NCBI RefSeq assembly: GCF_013041615.1
Contig: NZ_JABEPQ010000002.1
Span: forward strand, 1,040,477 to 1,104,476
Reading direction: 5' to 3'
DNA: 64,000 nt
DNA from: Knoellia koreensis
GTDB taxonomy: Bacteria; Actinomycetota; Actinomycetes; Actinomycetales; Dermatophilaceae
Part shown: piece after piece, positions 33,959 to 42,537 of the stretch
Numbering within the stretch: the stretch's first letter is position 1
Layout of the letters: each line of letters begins with the position of its first letter
Translations under genes and position numbers: made by a program
Notes under the pieces: generated by a model
What the model saw: only the letters and a program-made list of their open reading frames with translations
The model's database searches: none
What the model was told of the DNA's origin: nothing

Positions 33959-34135
33959 ATGTGCCGTCCCGTCAACTGCAAGATCTGCGGCAAGACCACC
34001 TGGGCCGGCTGCGGCCAGCACGTCGACCAGGTCATGGCCGGCATCCCCCGCGCCGACCGCTGCCCCGGCCACACCGACGCCGAGAAGCAGGCCTCATCAT
34101 CTGGCTCGTTCTTCGGTCGACTGTTCGGCCGCTGA
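33959..34135 (+). CDS. Small Cys-rich zinc-ribbon-like protein
   Basis: 58 residues from the ATG at 33959 after GAAGGAG. Cys at 2, 7, 10, 18 and 35 and His at 21 and 38 (CKICGKTTWAGCGQH, CPGH) suggest a metal site. The short tail ends FFGRLFGR, an amphipathic end that could meet the membrane. Such proteins are frequent in actinobacteria, without a known function. It is third in the CstR-controlled operon and is followed by two hairpins. Confidence 0.75.
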   Translation: MCRPVNCKICGKTTWAGCGQHVDQVMAGIPRADRCPGHTDAEKQASSSGSFFGRLFGR

Positions 34136-34141
34136 CCCGCT

Positions 34142-34158
34142 ACCCCCTCAGCGGGGGT
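34142..34158 (+). terminator. Hairpin after the CstR-controlled operon
   Basis: ACCCCC-TCAGC-GGGGGT, a 6-bp stem with a 5-nt loop, beginning 7 nt after the small Cys-rich gene. Weak by itself; works together with the longer hairpin at 34239-34274. Confidence 0.5.
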
Positions 34159-34238
34159 CTCCGACACGCCACCCCTCACGCGCGACCACCGATCCCCTGC
34201 CCGCCACCCGGCCCCGGCAGGTACCGCGGGCATCGTCC

Positions 34239-34274
34239 GGGGTCGGGTGCCGCCGCACCCCGGCGCCCGACCCC
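34239..34274 (+). terminator. Long hairpin terminator
   Basis: GGGGTCGGG at 34239-34247 pairs perfectly with CCCGACCCC at 34266-34274. The stem extends inward to 13 bp with one G-T pair, leaving a loop of about 10 nt. It lies in a 242-bp gap without genes (34136-34377). Confidence 0.7.
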
Positions 34275-34377
34275 TGAGCTCGCACTGCCCTCGCTCTCCC
34301 CCTGGCGGACCCTGCCTGCCGGCCCGCACCAGAGTTGACAGTGTGGTTGGGTGGAGAATCAAGCGGAGGAGAGGGCG

Positions 34378-34533
34378 ATGGAACACTTCACGGCTACGTG
34401 GCTCATTTACGGGTTGATCATCATCGTGATATTCGGCGTCGGTTTCTGGTTCATGGGCAAGAGTCGGTCTGGCGCTAAACCACCGAAGGACCCCGGCAGC
34501 AAGGAGGGTCATCGCGCCGGCCGCGACGACTGA
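34378..34533 (+). CDS. Small single-helix membrane protein
   Basis: 51 residues from the ATG at 34378, with GGAGGAG 7 nt before it; a GTG at 34351 is possible but has no such site. One helix (about 7-27, WLIYGLIIIVIFGVGFWFMG) is followed by a charged Lys/Asp/Gly tail. No family is recognised. It sits between the CstR-controlled operon and convergent thiol-redox genes. Its strong ribosome site argues that it is expressed. Confidence 0.6.
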   Translation: MEHFTATWLIYGLIIIVIFGVGFWFMGKSRSGAKPPKDPGSKEGHRAGRDD

Positions 34534-34567
34534 CGCATGCACACCATGGACGTACCTCCCGGGGGGG

Positions 34568-35443
34568 CTAGGTCGCTGAATCGCGGCTACGGCTCCTGTT
34601 GCGCTGGAATGTGTTTACCCTGCGCAGGGCAACCGCCGCTGCAATGACGGCGACCGCCAACGGCGCCGACCAGAGCGGGACATCAGCAACCGTGCGAGTG
34701 ACGGCGTTCTGCGCCGTGACCTCGAGGTCGCTCGTATCACCGATGCCAAACCAGGCTGACACACCGGCCGTTCCATCGAATCGGAGAAACAGGTACCCGA
34801 TGACGATGAAGAGGACTCCTGAGACCAGTGATGTTGTGTGCAGCTGTAGCCGTCCGACTGGAAGCGAACGTCCCCGTAGCCAGCCTCGTTGTCCCAGCTT
34901 GAATCTGTCCCACAGCGCGGCGAGGACGAATAGAGGTGCTGCCATGCCCAACGCATAGACAGCGAGCAGCAGTCCGCCTTGGGTGGGATTGGGCTGGGTG
35001 GCAGCAACCGTGAGGATTGCGCCAAGGACCGGTCCTGAGCAGAACCCGGCGAGACCATAGATCGCGCCCAGCACCAGGGTGGAGCCGTATCCCCCAAGCC
35101 CGCTCTGTCGGCGTTGGGTCCACGCCTGCAGTCGTCCTACCCCGGGTATGGAGAACCCGAGACCAAGGATTTGAGCCAATCCCAGAACGATGATGGTCCA
35201 CCCGGCACCGGTGATGACCGCTTCGCGGTGTGCGTAGAACAGGCTGGATACGGCCGCTGCGCCTGAACCCAGTGGGACCAAGGTTATCAAGAGGCCTAGG
35301 TAGAACACTCCGGTCCTGGCCATCAGCGCCGTCCGGCTGGCAAAGGCATAGGCGAAGAAGGAGGGCAGGAGAAGGGCGCTGCATGGCGACAGCAACGACA
35401 AGGTTCCAGCCGCCAGCGCCGCAAGCAGGTTGACTTCGGTCAT
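34568..35443 (-). CDS. CcdA/DsbD-like thiol electron transporter
   Basis: 291 residues, about six to eight membrane helices. The two redox Cys of the CcdA family are in LLSPCSALLLP (N-terminal helix) and GLAGFCSGPVLGAIL (middle). CcdA carries reducing power from cytoplasmic thioredoxin to the outside, for cytochrome c maturation or to reduce DsbA-like proteins. It overlaps the DsbA-like gene by 4 nt, so the two form a pair, and sulfide-oxidising context suggests extracytoplasmic thiol control. Confidence 0.87.
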   Translation of the reverse strand: MTEVNLLAALAAGTLSLLSPCSALLLPSFFAYAFASRTALMARTGVFYLGLLITLVPLGSGAAAVSSLFYAHREAVITGAGWTIIVLGLAQILGLGFSIPGVGRLQAWTQRRQSGLGGYGSTLVLGAIYGLAGFCSGPVLGAILTVAATQPNPTQGGLLLAVYALGMAAPLFVLAALWDRFKLGQRGWLRGRSLPVGRLQLHTTSLVSGVLFIVIGYLFLRFDGTAGVSAWFGIGDTSDLEVTAQNAVTRTVADVPLWSAPLAVAVIAAAVALRRVNTFQRNRSRSRDSAT

Positions 35444-36168
35444 CGCTTGGCGGCGTCCTCGATCGCCTTCTCGAAGACCTCCGTCGGCTGGGCGCCGATG
35501 ATCGGCTGTCCATTGATGATGAATGCAGGGGTTCCAGTGACCCCTATCGACTGTCCTTCCCGAGCATCGGCGTTCACGGCTTCGGTCAGTTCTGGACGTT
35601 TCATGTCCGTCACCAGCTTGGCGCCATCGAGTCCAGCCTTGTCGGCGACGGATCCCAGGTACTGGGGAGTCAGCTTGCCAGCATTGACCGGCTGCTGGTT
35701 GTGGTAGAGCGCATCATGGAAGGCCCAGAATCCACCCTGCTTTGCCGCGGCCCGGCCCGCCAGGGCCGCAGTCATCGACTCCTGCCCTAGATACGGAAAA
35801 TCGCGCCACTCGATGCGGAGGACCCCTGAGTCCACGTACTTCTTCACCAGAGTCGGCTGAGTGTCTCGAGCAAACTTTCCGCAGAAGGGGCATTGGAATT
35901 CGGAGTAGGAGATCATCACCACCGGGGCGTCCACCTTGCCCATCGCCAGGGGGTCGTTCGGCGTGCGTCTCGCCAGTCGTACCAGTGGGTCATTCTCCGA
36001 AGCCGCGGGCGCAGACGGCGATTGTCCACCGGATGCCGTCGCGGACGACGACCTGGCAGTCTCGTTCGGCCGACTCGCGATGAAGGCGACAGCAGCCAAC
36101 AGGACGGCGACTACCGCTATCACCACGGGGACTACCGGCGAGGAGCGCGGGGAGGTGCTTGCAACCAT
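35440..36168 (-). CDS. Membrane-anchored DsbA-family thioredoxin-fold protein
   Basis: 242 residues from the ATG at 36168. An N-terminal helix (about 11-32) is followed by a low-complexity linker and a DsbA-like fold: VVMISYSEFQCPFCGKFARD with redox pair CPFC, the GVTGTPAFIING cis-Pro loop, and the helical insert between. It forms or transfers disulfides outside the membrane. Partner of the CcdA-like protein translated from the overlapping gene. Confidence 0.88.
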   Translation of the reverse strand: MVASTSPRSSPVVPVVIAVVAVLLAAVAFIASRPNETARSSSATASGGQSPSAPAASENDPLVRLARRTPNDPLAMGKVDAPVVMISYSEFQCPFCGKFARDTQPTLVKKYVDSGVLRIEWRDFPYLGQESMTAALAGRAAAKQGGFWAFHDALYHNQQPVNAGKLTPQYLGSVADKAGLDGAKLVTDMKRPELTEAVNADAREGQSIGVTGTPAFIINGQPIIGAQPTEVFEKAIEDAAKR

Positions 36169-36209
36169 GACGTGTTTCCCTTCAGACGTTGTGCGGAACG
36201 TGTAGCGGG

Positions 36210-36707
36210 CTAGGTGGTGGGTACGGGGCATGATCGGGAGGCCGCCAGCCGTCCGCGCAGCGCCCAGGCCAACAGGGCGATGCCGGCGGCTTGGAGGATC
36301 GGCTGGAAGGGTTCGAACCAGGTGATGGCACCGGTGTACCCCAAGGCCAGCAGGACGAGCTTGTTGCACACGGGGCAGCCGACCGCGAAAAAGGTCAGGA
36401 ACGCCCCGGCGTAGCTGCTGACCTGCCGCTCAGCGGCTGCTGCACCCTCTGCGTTCCCGCCTTGAAGTGTCGGACCGGCGGACTTGTCGTCAGCTACGTA
36501 GGTTCCGACAAGGAGTCCCACCAGCACTGAGCTGATCACCAGTGAGGGCCAGGCCCACCACGTTGGCGGGATCTCACGGCTGAACGCAGGTGTGTCGATC
36601 AGGTCCGTGGGAACGGCGACGGCGATTCCGTAGGCCAGGGCAACCAGAGCTGCCGTCGACCACTGCCGGGTTTCCCATCCAGCCAGGACCTGTCTTGCCG
36701 CGGTCAC
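36210..36707 (-). CDS. Polytopic membrane protein with a CPVC motif
   Basis: 165 residues from a GTG at 36707 that overlaps the stop of the ArsR-rhodanese gene (GTGA). Four hydrophobic segments: about 16-33, 52-72, 103-123 and 135-155. The third ends at GCPVCNKLVLLALGYTGAI, a redox- or metal-type CPVC at the membrane face. I know this arrangement from small proteins beside sulfur or mercury genes but cannot name the family. Coupling to an ArsR-rhodanese regulator and position before the DsbA/CcdA pair suggest thiol/sulfur membrane redox work. Confidence 0.65.
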   Translation of the reverse strand: MTAARQVLAGWETRQWSTAALVALAYGIAVAVPTDLIDTPAFSREIPPTWWAWPSLVISSVLVGLLVGTYVADDKSAGPTLQGGNAEGAAAAERQVSSYAGAFLTFFAVGCPVCNKLVLLALGYTGAITWFEPFQPILQAAGIALLAWALRGRLAASRSCPVPTT

Positions 36708-37369
36708 CGGTGGCCGACCGCAACGGGCAGGCCTGCAAGACGCCACTCCAACATCCCGTCCTGCAGACGCACTGCCTCACGTCCCATGGCGTGGATCAGG
36801 GTGACTGCGTCGTGCGCCATGACGCAGTAGGCGCCACGGCAGTAGGTCACTATTCGAACCGCTGGATCGATGTCGCCCAGCCGCTCATTGACCTCCTCCA
36901 AGGGCATGGAGATCGCCCCCGCAATGTGCCCACTGGAGTACTCGCCGTGGGGCCGCACATCCAGCAAGGCGATGTCTTCGCGTCGCATGAGGTCAAGCAG
37001 CTCGGCCCGACTGACCTCGTCGACCTCTAGGCCACCGGAGCCGAGATATGACTCCAAGGCGAACTTCACGTCAGGAGAGTGGCGCTTAGCCACTGCCCCG
37101 AGGGCGGCGTGCAACTCAGCCACATCGTGGTCCGTCAAGCGGTAGATCTGACGCGTACCCATCCTGCGCACGCGAACCAGGTTCGCGCCCCGCAGGATCT
37201 GAAGGTGGGCAGACACCGAGCTCAGTCCTTGGCCTGTTGCCTTGACGATCTCGTCCACCGAGTGCTCGGACTGGGCGAGCAGCTCAATGATTTCCAGACG
37301 TCGCGCACTGGCGAAGGCCTTGCCCACCACCGCGAGTTCGCCGAACACCTGGTCTCGTGACTCTGACAC
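36704..37369 (-). CDS. ArsR-type regulator fused to a rhodanese domain
   Basis: 221 residues from a GTG at 37369 with GGAGGA immediately before it. Residues 10-92: winged-helix ArsR domain (ARRLEIIELLAQSEHSVDEI, LSSVSAHLQILRGANLVRVR). Residues 120-220: rhodanese with catalytic Cys177 in TYCRGAYCV, plus Cys182 five residues on. This fusion is known among sulfur-responsive regulators: the rhodanese Cys can accept sulfane sulfur and change DNA binding. A 16-bp perfect palindrome lies 7 nt upstream of the start, overlapping the ribosome site, consistent with autoregulation. Confidence 0.9.
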   Translation of the reverse strand: MSESRDQVFGELAVVGKAFASARRLEIIELLAQSEHSVDEIVKATGQGLSSVSAHLQILRGANLVRVRRMGTRQIYRLTDHDVAELHAALGAVAKRHSPDVKFALESYLGSGGLEVDEVSRAELLDLMRREDIALLDVRPHGEYSSGHIAGAISMPLEEVNERLGDIDPAVRIVTYCRGAYCVMAHDAVTLIHAMGREAVRLQDGMLEWRLAGLPVAVGHR

Positions 37370-37375
37370 TGTTCC

Positions 37376-37391
37376 TCCAAAGATCTTTGGA
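37376..37391. promoter_or_regulatory. Palindromic operator for the ArsR-rhodanese regulator
   Basis: TCCAAAGATCTTTGGA, a perfect 16-bp palindrome between the leftward ArsR-rhodanese gene and the rightward DsrE gene. Its left end covers the GGAGGA ribosome site of the regulator. The AT-bearing dyad is of the size bound by ArsR dimers. A CGTACAT half-site at 37396-37402 resembles the GntR-type palindromes near 42.4 and 44.6 kb. Confidence 0.65.
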
Positions 37392-37440
37392 CTAACGTAC
37401 ATGCGTGTTCCGACCAAGAGAAGTCTTCGATGAGAGGTAG

Positions 37441-37815
37441 ATGCCGGCGATGAGCACAGCGACAACCCGAGCAGAAGACGAGGTCGGCGTAGTGATCCAC
37501 CTCGATGAGGACACGAGCGGCAAGTTCGAGGCAGTCCTGCGCAACGTGGGCCACCTTCTCGACGAGCTGGACCGTTCGCCAGTGGAGCTCGTTGCTCACG
37601 GACCCGGAGTCGCGGTGATGCTGCGAAGCAATCCTCACGCGGGAACGGTTCAGGATCTTCGCGACCGGGGGCTCTCCTTAGTGGCTTGCGGAAACACGCT
37701 GGCACGCATGGACATTGCCCCCCAAGAACTCGCACCGGGCGTGTCGGTTGCGTCGTCGGGGTTGGGGCAACTGGTTCGTCGGCAACGTCAGGGCTGGTCC
37801 TATGTCCGCCCCTAG
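37441..37815 (+). CDS. DsrE-like sulfurtransferase-fold protein
   Basis: 124 residues; ATG at 37441 (alternative ATG at 37450). DsrE/TusD-like alpha/beta fold: VVIHLDEDTSGKFEAVLRNV, then VELVAHGPGVAVML and the RGLSLVACGNTLARMDI segment, which contains the family's Cys position (Cys in ACGNTL). DsrE proteins bind or pass persulfide sulfur. Divergent from the ArsR-rhodanese regulator and overlapping the next gene by 14 nt. Confidence 0.82.
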   Translation: MPAMSTATTRAEDEVGVVIHLDEDTSGKFEAVLRNVGHLLDELDRSPVELVAHGPGVAVMLRSNPHAGTVQDLRDRGLSLVACGNTLARMDIAPQELAPGVSVASSGLGQLVRRQRQGWSYVRP

Positions 37816-38638
37816 AGCTTCGGTGACGTACTTCTCAGCTGGTTCGTTCGACACGGTCCTCGACCTTGGTGGCGACCCCGCGGCTTGCGACTTGGCGGTC
37901 TTCTTCGCCGGCAACCAATTCATGGTGGTGCCAACCCTCATCGACGCCTTCGTAGCGCAGCATGATGCAGTCTCCAGCGTCTTCTACGAGACCTTGCCAC
38001 CCGGGATCGTCGCGGATCAGGTACGCACCGGGAGGCTGCAGGTCAATGACCTCGTTATCAGCACCCCGCCCGACGTCGTTGCGCTCAGCCCCACCACCCT
38101 TCTCGAGCTGCGCGACGAGGGTCTTGTCGGGTGCGCCAACGCCTACGCGTCCAACGACCTGGCGCTTCTCGTGCAGCGCGGCAACCCGCTGGCGATCACC
38201 GGGTGGGAGGATCTGGCTGCGCCAGGGATCCGCGTAGCGTTTCCCAACCCCGCAACGGAAGGGATCGGGGCCCTTGCCGCTGAGACCATCGAGCGTGTCG
38301 GCGGATTGCGGCTGCGCGAGCGAATCATGGCCGACAAGCACGCAAGCGGCGACACAATCCTGACGGACATCCACCATCGCCAAGGCCCCGCATGGCTGGC
38401 CGAAGACCGAGTCGACGTCGCCGTTGTCTGGACCACGGAGGCGACATGGCACACCAGCCGAGGGGAAGGATTCACGGCCATCACCCTTGACCCTGCCGAG
38501 CAGGGGGAAGGGCACTATGCCTGCGCTGCGGCCACCAAGTCGACTCACCCTGACCTGGCGGAGGCTTTCGTCGCCTTCATGACGAGCACCCAGGCGCAGG
38601 CCCTCTACCGGAGTCATGGGTTCAGCACCCTCTCATAG
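37802..38638 (+). CDS. Leaderless periplasmic-binding-protein-fold protein (ModA/solute-binding like)
   Basis: 278 residues from the ATG at 37802. The type II binding-protein fold is visible: VTYFSAGSFDTVLDL, LAVFFAGNQFMVVPTLIDAF, ALLVQRGNPLAITGWEDLAA, IRVAFPNPATEGIGALAAET and the late VDVAVVWTTEATWH. These are features of molybdate/sulfate-type solute-binding domains. No signal peptide is present, so the protein should stay in the cytoplasm, unlike transporter partners. It overlaps the DsrE gene by 14 nt. It may sense an oxyanion and signal through a partner; that is inference. Confidence 0.7.
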   Translation: MSAPRASVTYFSAGSFDTVLDLGGDPAACDLAVFFAGNQFMVVPTLIDAFVAQHDAVSSVFYETLPPGIVADQVRTGRLQVNDLVISTPPDVVALSPTTLLELRDEGLVGCANAYASNDLALLVQRGNPLAITGWEDLAAPGIRVAFPNPATEGIGALAAETIERVGGLRLRERIMADKHASGDTILTDIHHRQGPAWLAEDRVDVAVVWTTEATWHTSRGEGFTAITLDPAEQGEGHYACAAATKSTHPDLAEAFVAFMTSTQAQALYRSHGFSTLS

Positions 38639-38715
38639 GCCATCATCGCCGCTGAAGCCTCGTCCCGCGCTGCGCCCGCACACCCGTGAGTTGGTCACGG
38701 CGGAAGGTCGCTTGC

Positions 38716-39225
38716 TCAACCGTCCTGACGGGTCCAAATGCCTGCGATCCTGTCGTGTCGAGGCACGAGCGCTCCGACGCGTCTTTGGTAATCGGCATAC
38801 CCCGGGTAGAGCTGCCGCAGTCGACTCTCCTCAAAACCGATCTTGCCGACGAGGACCAAGACCAGCGCCAGCAATGCGCCCAGGTGCACCCACGACCCAC
38901 CCCGAAGGGCCAGCCCTGCGCCGGCGAGCAGCACTCCGGCATACATGGGATGGCGAACCCACCCATAAATGCCGGTTTCGCGCACCCCCGCCCCAGGCTT
39001 GGGCACAGGAGAGACCGTCAGAGCGTGACCCAGCGTCGGTACAGCCACGAGCGCCAACGCAGCGCCACTGACCAGTAGGAGCCAACTCAGAGCGTGGAAG
39101 GGCGACGCGCGGAGGGCACGACTGGGCCAGAGCGCCAAGACGATCAGGAGCGAGAACTGCGCACTGACCAGGATCGCCGCCCACCGGTCGGCGCCTCCTG
39201 GAGACCGAGGTCGACTCACCTGCAT
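38716..39225 (-). CDS. Isoprenylcysteine methyltransferase-like membrane protein
   Basis: 169 residues from the ATG at 39225. Four hydrophobic segments, with the ICMT/PEMT signature ETGIYGWVRHPMYAG and the C-terminal acidic-aromatic YPGYADYQRRVGALVPR. The family methylates thiols or phospholipids, or is otherwise annotated as NnrU-like or methyltransferase; conserved RHP and ER/EE (GFEESRLRQ) motifs bind SAM. Located 22 nt downstream of ctaD, probably in one operon. In a sulfide context thiol methylation is possible but not shown. Confidence 0.78.
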   Translation of the reverse strand: MQVSRPRSPGGADRWAAILVSAQFSLLIVLALWPSRALRASPFHALSWLLLVSGAALALVAVPTLGHALTVSPVPKPGAGVRETGIYGWVRHPMYAGVLLAGAGLALRGGSWVHLGALLALVLVLVGKIGFEESRLRQLYPGYADYQRRVGALVPRHDRIAGIWTRQDG

Positions 39226-39247
39226 GGCCCTTCCACCGTCGCAGAGC

Positions 39248-41029
39248 TCAGTCTCGCTCCTCGTGAAACCGAGGGTGCAGGTCCGAATCATACGAGCCCG
39301 TGACATGCCCGTCCGAGGTGGGGGCCTCAACCACGACCCCGGTAAGGACACCGGGATCTGCGCGAAGGGCGGACGTCGGGGCCGCCTCGGGGTGGTGCAG
39401 GTCGAACGCCGGACGCTCCGAGCGGATGCGCGGGATGGTGTCGAAGTTGTGCCGCGGCGGCGGGCAGGAGGTCGCCCACTCCAGGGAGGCACCCCAGCCC
39501 CACGGGTCGTGGGTCTCGACCAGTGGCGCGGTGCGCCACGTCTTCCACACGTTATACAGGAACGGCAGCGTCGAGGCGGCGAGCAGGAACGCCCCGTACG
39601 TCGAGACCTGGTTCATCCAGGTGAAGCCGTCCTCGGGCAGGTAGTCCGCGTAGCGGCGGGGCATGCCGTCGATGCCGAGCACGTGCTGGATGAGGAAGGT
39701 GGTGTGGAACCCGATGAACAGCATCCAGAAGTGGATCTTGCCGAGGGTCTCGTCAAGCATGCGCCCGGTGAACTTGGGCCACCAGAAGTAGAAGCCGGCG
39801 AACATCGCGAACACCACGGTGCCGAAGACGGTGTAGTGGAAGTGGGCGACGATGAAGTAGCTGTCGGACAGGTGGAAGTCCAGGGCGGGGCTGGACAGGA
39901 TCACCCCGGTAAGACCGCCAAACAGGAACGTCACGAGGAAACCGATCGACCACAGCATCGGCGTCTCGAACGTGAGCTTGCCGCACCACATGGTGCCGAT
40001 CCAATTGAAGAACTTCACCCCGGTGGGCACGGCGATGAGCATCGTCATCACCGCGAAGAACGGCAGGAGCACCTGGCCGGTGGCGTACATGTGGTGGGCC
40101 CAGACGGTGACGGACAGGGCAGCGATCGCGATCGTGGCGAAGACGAGGGTCTTGTAGCCGAAGATCGGCTTGCGCGAGAAGACGGGCAGGATCTCGGAGA
40201 TGATGCCGAAGAACGGCAGGGCGATGATGTAGACCTCGGGGTGCCCGAAGAACCAGAACAGGTGCTGCCACAAGATCGGGCCGCCATTTCCTGGATCGAA
40301 GATGTGAGCGCCGAAGCGACGATCTGCAGCCAGGGCTAACAGTGCGGAGGCCAGGACCGGAAAGGCCATCAACACCAACAGTGACGTGATCAGCACGGTC
40401 CAGGTGAAAAGTGGCATCCGGAACATCGTCATGCCGGGGGCGCGCATGCAGATGATCGTGGTGATGAAGTTGACTGAACCCAAGATGGTGCCGAATCCCG
40501 ACAGGGCCAAACCCATGACCCACAGGTCACCTCCGATACCTGGACTGTTGACCGCGTCCGACAGGGGCGCGTAGCCCGTCCACCCGAAGGAGGCGGCACC
40601 GGTCGGCGTCATGAAACCTCCAAGGACCATGAGGGCGCCGAACAGGTACAGCCAGTAGGCGAACATGTTCAGGCGTGGGAACGCCACGTCGGGGGCGCCG
40701 ATCTGAAGCGGCATGATCGCGTTGGCGAAGGCGGCGAACAGTGGCGTCGCGAACAGCAGCAGCATGATCGTGCCGTGGATTGTGAACAGCTGGTTGTACT
40801 GCTCAGGGTTGTCGACGACCTGCAGACCCGGCTCGAAGAGCTCGGCGCGGATCAACATCGCCAGCAGGCCGCCGACCATGAACAGGGTGAAGGACGTGAC
40901 GAAGTACCAGTTGCCGATGACCTTGTGGTCGGTCGTCGTCACCCATTTCACGATGGCGCGGCCCCGTGCGCGCCTGTGGGCGGGTGGTGCCTGGCGTTCG
41001 GTAGCGCGAGGCGCCTCAAGAATGGCCAT
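39248..41029 (-). CDS. ctaD: Cytochrome c oxidase subunit I (aa3-type)
   Basis: 593 residues, twelve helices. Ligands: H85 (heme a), H263 and Y267 with HPEVY (CuB and the cross-linked Tyr), H312-H313 (CuB), H396 and H398 (hemes a3 and a). The PEVY Glu and K-channel residues are in place, so it should be active. Genes for subunits II, III and IV are absent here, so this is an accessory paralogue that must pair with a chromosomal CtaC/E or serve as a sulfide-tolerant variant. CtaG occurs at 53784 in the same window. The C-terminal tail (about 525-593) is polar and probably disordered. Confidence 0.95.
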   Translation of the reverse strand: MAILEAPRATERQAPPAHRRARGRAIVKWVTTTDHKVIGNWYFVTSFTLFMVGGLLAMLIRAELFEPGLQVVDNPEQYNQLFTIHGTIMLLLFATPLFAAFANAIMPLQIGAPDVAFPRLNMFAYWLYLFGALMVLGGFMTPTGAASFGWTGYAPLSDAVNSPGIGGDLWVMGLALSGFGTILGSVNFITTIICMRAPGMTMFRMPLFTWTVLITSLLVLMAFPVLASALLALAADRRFGAHIFDPGNGGPILWQHLFWFFGHPEVYIIALPFFGIISEILPVFSRKPIFGYKTLVFATIAIAALSVTVWAHHMYATGQVLLPFFAVMTMLIAVPTGVKFFNWIGTMWCGKLTFETPMLWSIGFLVTFLFGGLTGVILSSPALDFHLSDSYFIVAHFHYTVFGTVVFAMFAGFYFWWPKFTGRMLDETLGKIHFWMLFIGFHTTFLIQHVLGIDGMPRRYADYLPEDGFTWMNQVSTYGAFLLAASTLPFLYNVWKTWRTAPLVETHDPWGWGASLEWATSCPPPRHNFDTIPRIRSERPAFDLHHPEAAPTSALRADPGVLTGVVVEAPTSDGHVTGSYDSDLHPRFHEERD

Positions 41030-41067
41030 GGTGTCGCTCCTCGGGTTTTGGGTTCCCGCCAGTCGCT

Positions 41068-42342
41068 CTACAGCCGACTGGCGGTGGTGATGTCGTCAAG
41101 AAAGTCGGCGCGCATCTGCTGGGTAACAGTTGGTCGTGTCGCCCCGATCACGCGCAGGTAGTCATCGGTGGTACCGCGGCATCGCTGGCCTGAGTCGATG
41201 CTGCACTCGAAGACTTCCTGGGCCACGGTTCGCGCTGCGTGCGCGATATCCGCCGGGGTCAGGCCGTCGCTTGCGAGCGACAGCGCCCTGACGTCCACTT
41301 CGGAGGACTGAGCGGACCTGAGGTGGTGGGCCCACATGGCCATGCGAGCTTCTTCGTCAGGTGGCCCCACGGGCAGAACAAAATCGAAGCGGCCGTGCCG
41401 CATGAACGCCGAGTCGAGGGACCGCACGGAGTTCGTGGCGCAGACGAGCAAACGCCCCGGCTCGTCGCGAAAGGCCACCAGCGACTTGAGCAGCTCATTC
41501 ACCACACCGATCGAGCTGGAGGTGCCACCCTCCCGCGCGGCCGCGATTTCCTCGATCTCATCGATGAACACCACCACACGTTCGAGCCGACTCAGCTGAT
41601 CGAACGCCAGTCTGATACCTGCGGGAAGACCCCCGTCAGTGGTCGCCAGGCGGGACGGGAACAGCTCGACGAAAGGCCACGCCAGTCGTGAGGCCACCGC
41701 CTTCGCGAAGGTTGTCTTTCCCGTTCCCGGCGGGCCGAACAGCATCACGGCGCGTGGTGGTTGCACTCCGTGGCCATGAGCTTGTTCGGGCTGCGACAAT
41801 GGCAGGACGATGCGCCGCTCGATGAGGGACTTCTCGGCCTGCATTCCCGCTACTGCCTCCCACAAGCCTGCGGCAGGGATTGAACCGCCAAGATCTTGCA
41901 GCAAGGTCGCGGTCTGCGCCGTCACCGTCTCGGTCTTCTCGAAAAGGGTGAGCCCGTCACGGCGCACGAAACCGCTGTTCACGAATGCCTGGGAACCGGT
42001 CTCGTTGGCCGGAAGCAAGGCCCGCACCTTGCGTACCCCCAGCATCGTCAAGCGGTGCTCGAGCGCCGAGAGCAGCGCGCTACCCAGACCTTGGTCACGC
42101 CACTGTGGGTCCAACGCCAACCGCACCACCCACGCTCGATCAACCTCGATCCTGCTCACCGCTGAGCCGACCAGACCACCACCCACGACCGCCACCACTG
42201 CGGGATGTCTACCATTCAGCGCCGCCACCACATCGGCCATGGCAAAGACCGGGGACTCAGACGTTGTGGTTGACCGTTGATCAAGGAGCACGGCGGCTTC
42301 GAGATCCTCAGGCTCGAAGTCACGCAGGTGCCATGCGGTCAC
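41068..42342 (-). CDS. GNAT acetyltransferase-AAA+ ATPase fusion
   Basis: 424 residues. Residues 1-137 are a GNAT domain: [20 protein letters not shown] holds the acetyl-CoA loop (RDQGLGSAL), and the late [14 protein letters not shown] strand closes the fold. Residues about 165-400 form an AAA+ module: Walker [10 protein letters not shown] (202-210), Walker [10 protein letters not shown] (257-265), sensor 1 CATNS, and arginine fingers in FMRHGRFD. Both seem complete. This joining is rare; one reading is a remodelling ATPase that acetylates or is steered by acetyl-CoA binding. It is divergent from the GntR gene, with a palindrome between them. Confidence 0.85.
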   Translation of the reverse strand: MTAWHLRDFEPEDLEAAVLLDQRSTTTSESPVFAMADVVAALNGRHPAVVAVVGGGLVGSAVSRIEVDRAWVVRLALDPQWRDQGLGSALLSALEHRLTMLGVRKVRALLPANETGSQAFVNSGFVRRDGLTLFEKTETVTAQTATLLQDLGGSIPAAGLWEAVAGMQAEKSLIERRIVLPLSQPEQAHGHGVQPPRAVMLFGPPGTGKTTFAKAVASRLAWPFVELFPSRLATTDGGLPAGIRLAFDQLSRLERVVVFIDEIEEIAAAREGGTSSSIGVVNELLKSLVAFRDEPGRLLVCATNSVRSLDSAFMRHGRFDFVLPVGPPDEEARMAMWAHHLRSAQSSEVDVRALSLASDGLTPADIAHAARTVAQEVFECSIDSGQRCRGTTDDYLRVIGATRPTVTQQMRADFLDDITTASRL

Positions 42343-42409
42343 GGCAACACCCTCCCCTTGGCGACGTCAATCCCAATACAAGCGGCTGGTCTGAGGCCGC
42401 GTATGGCAA

Positions 42410-42421
42410 ATGTACGTACAT
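42410..42421. promoter_or_regulatory. GntR-type operator A
   Basis: ATGTACGTACAT, a perfect 12-bp palindrome in the 195-bp divergent region between the GNAT-AAA gene and the GntR gene. A copy with one change lies at 44633-44644. HutC-type GntR proteins bind short GT...AC dyads of this kind. Confidence 0.65.
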
Positions 42422-42537
42422 CTTGAGCAATTCGCGGGCTCTTTCGTCAACTGGAATGGGGACATGTCATCCTCGTTCCATGGACACACTGACGGGCGCG
42501 TGCAGTGGCTAGTGACCCGATTGCGCGGCCGAGACGA

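Noticed and set aside
34136..34377. Small genes in the gap after the Cys-rich protein gene
   Set aside because: The stretch is dominated by two hairpins and has no ribosome site before 34365.
32917..34542. A long leftward open frame opposite the MBL-rhodanese gene
   Set aside because: It is antisense to a gene with clear metal and rhodanese motifs and reads as Gly/Val/Arg-rich shadow.
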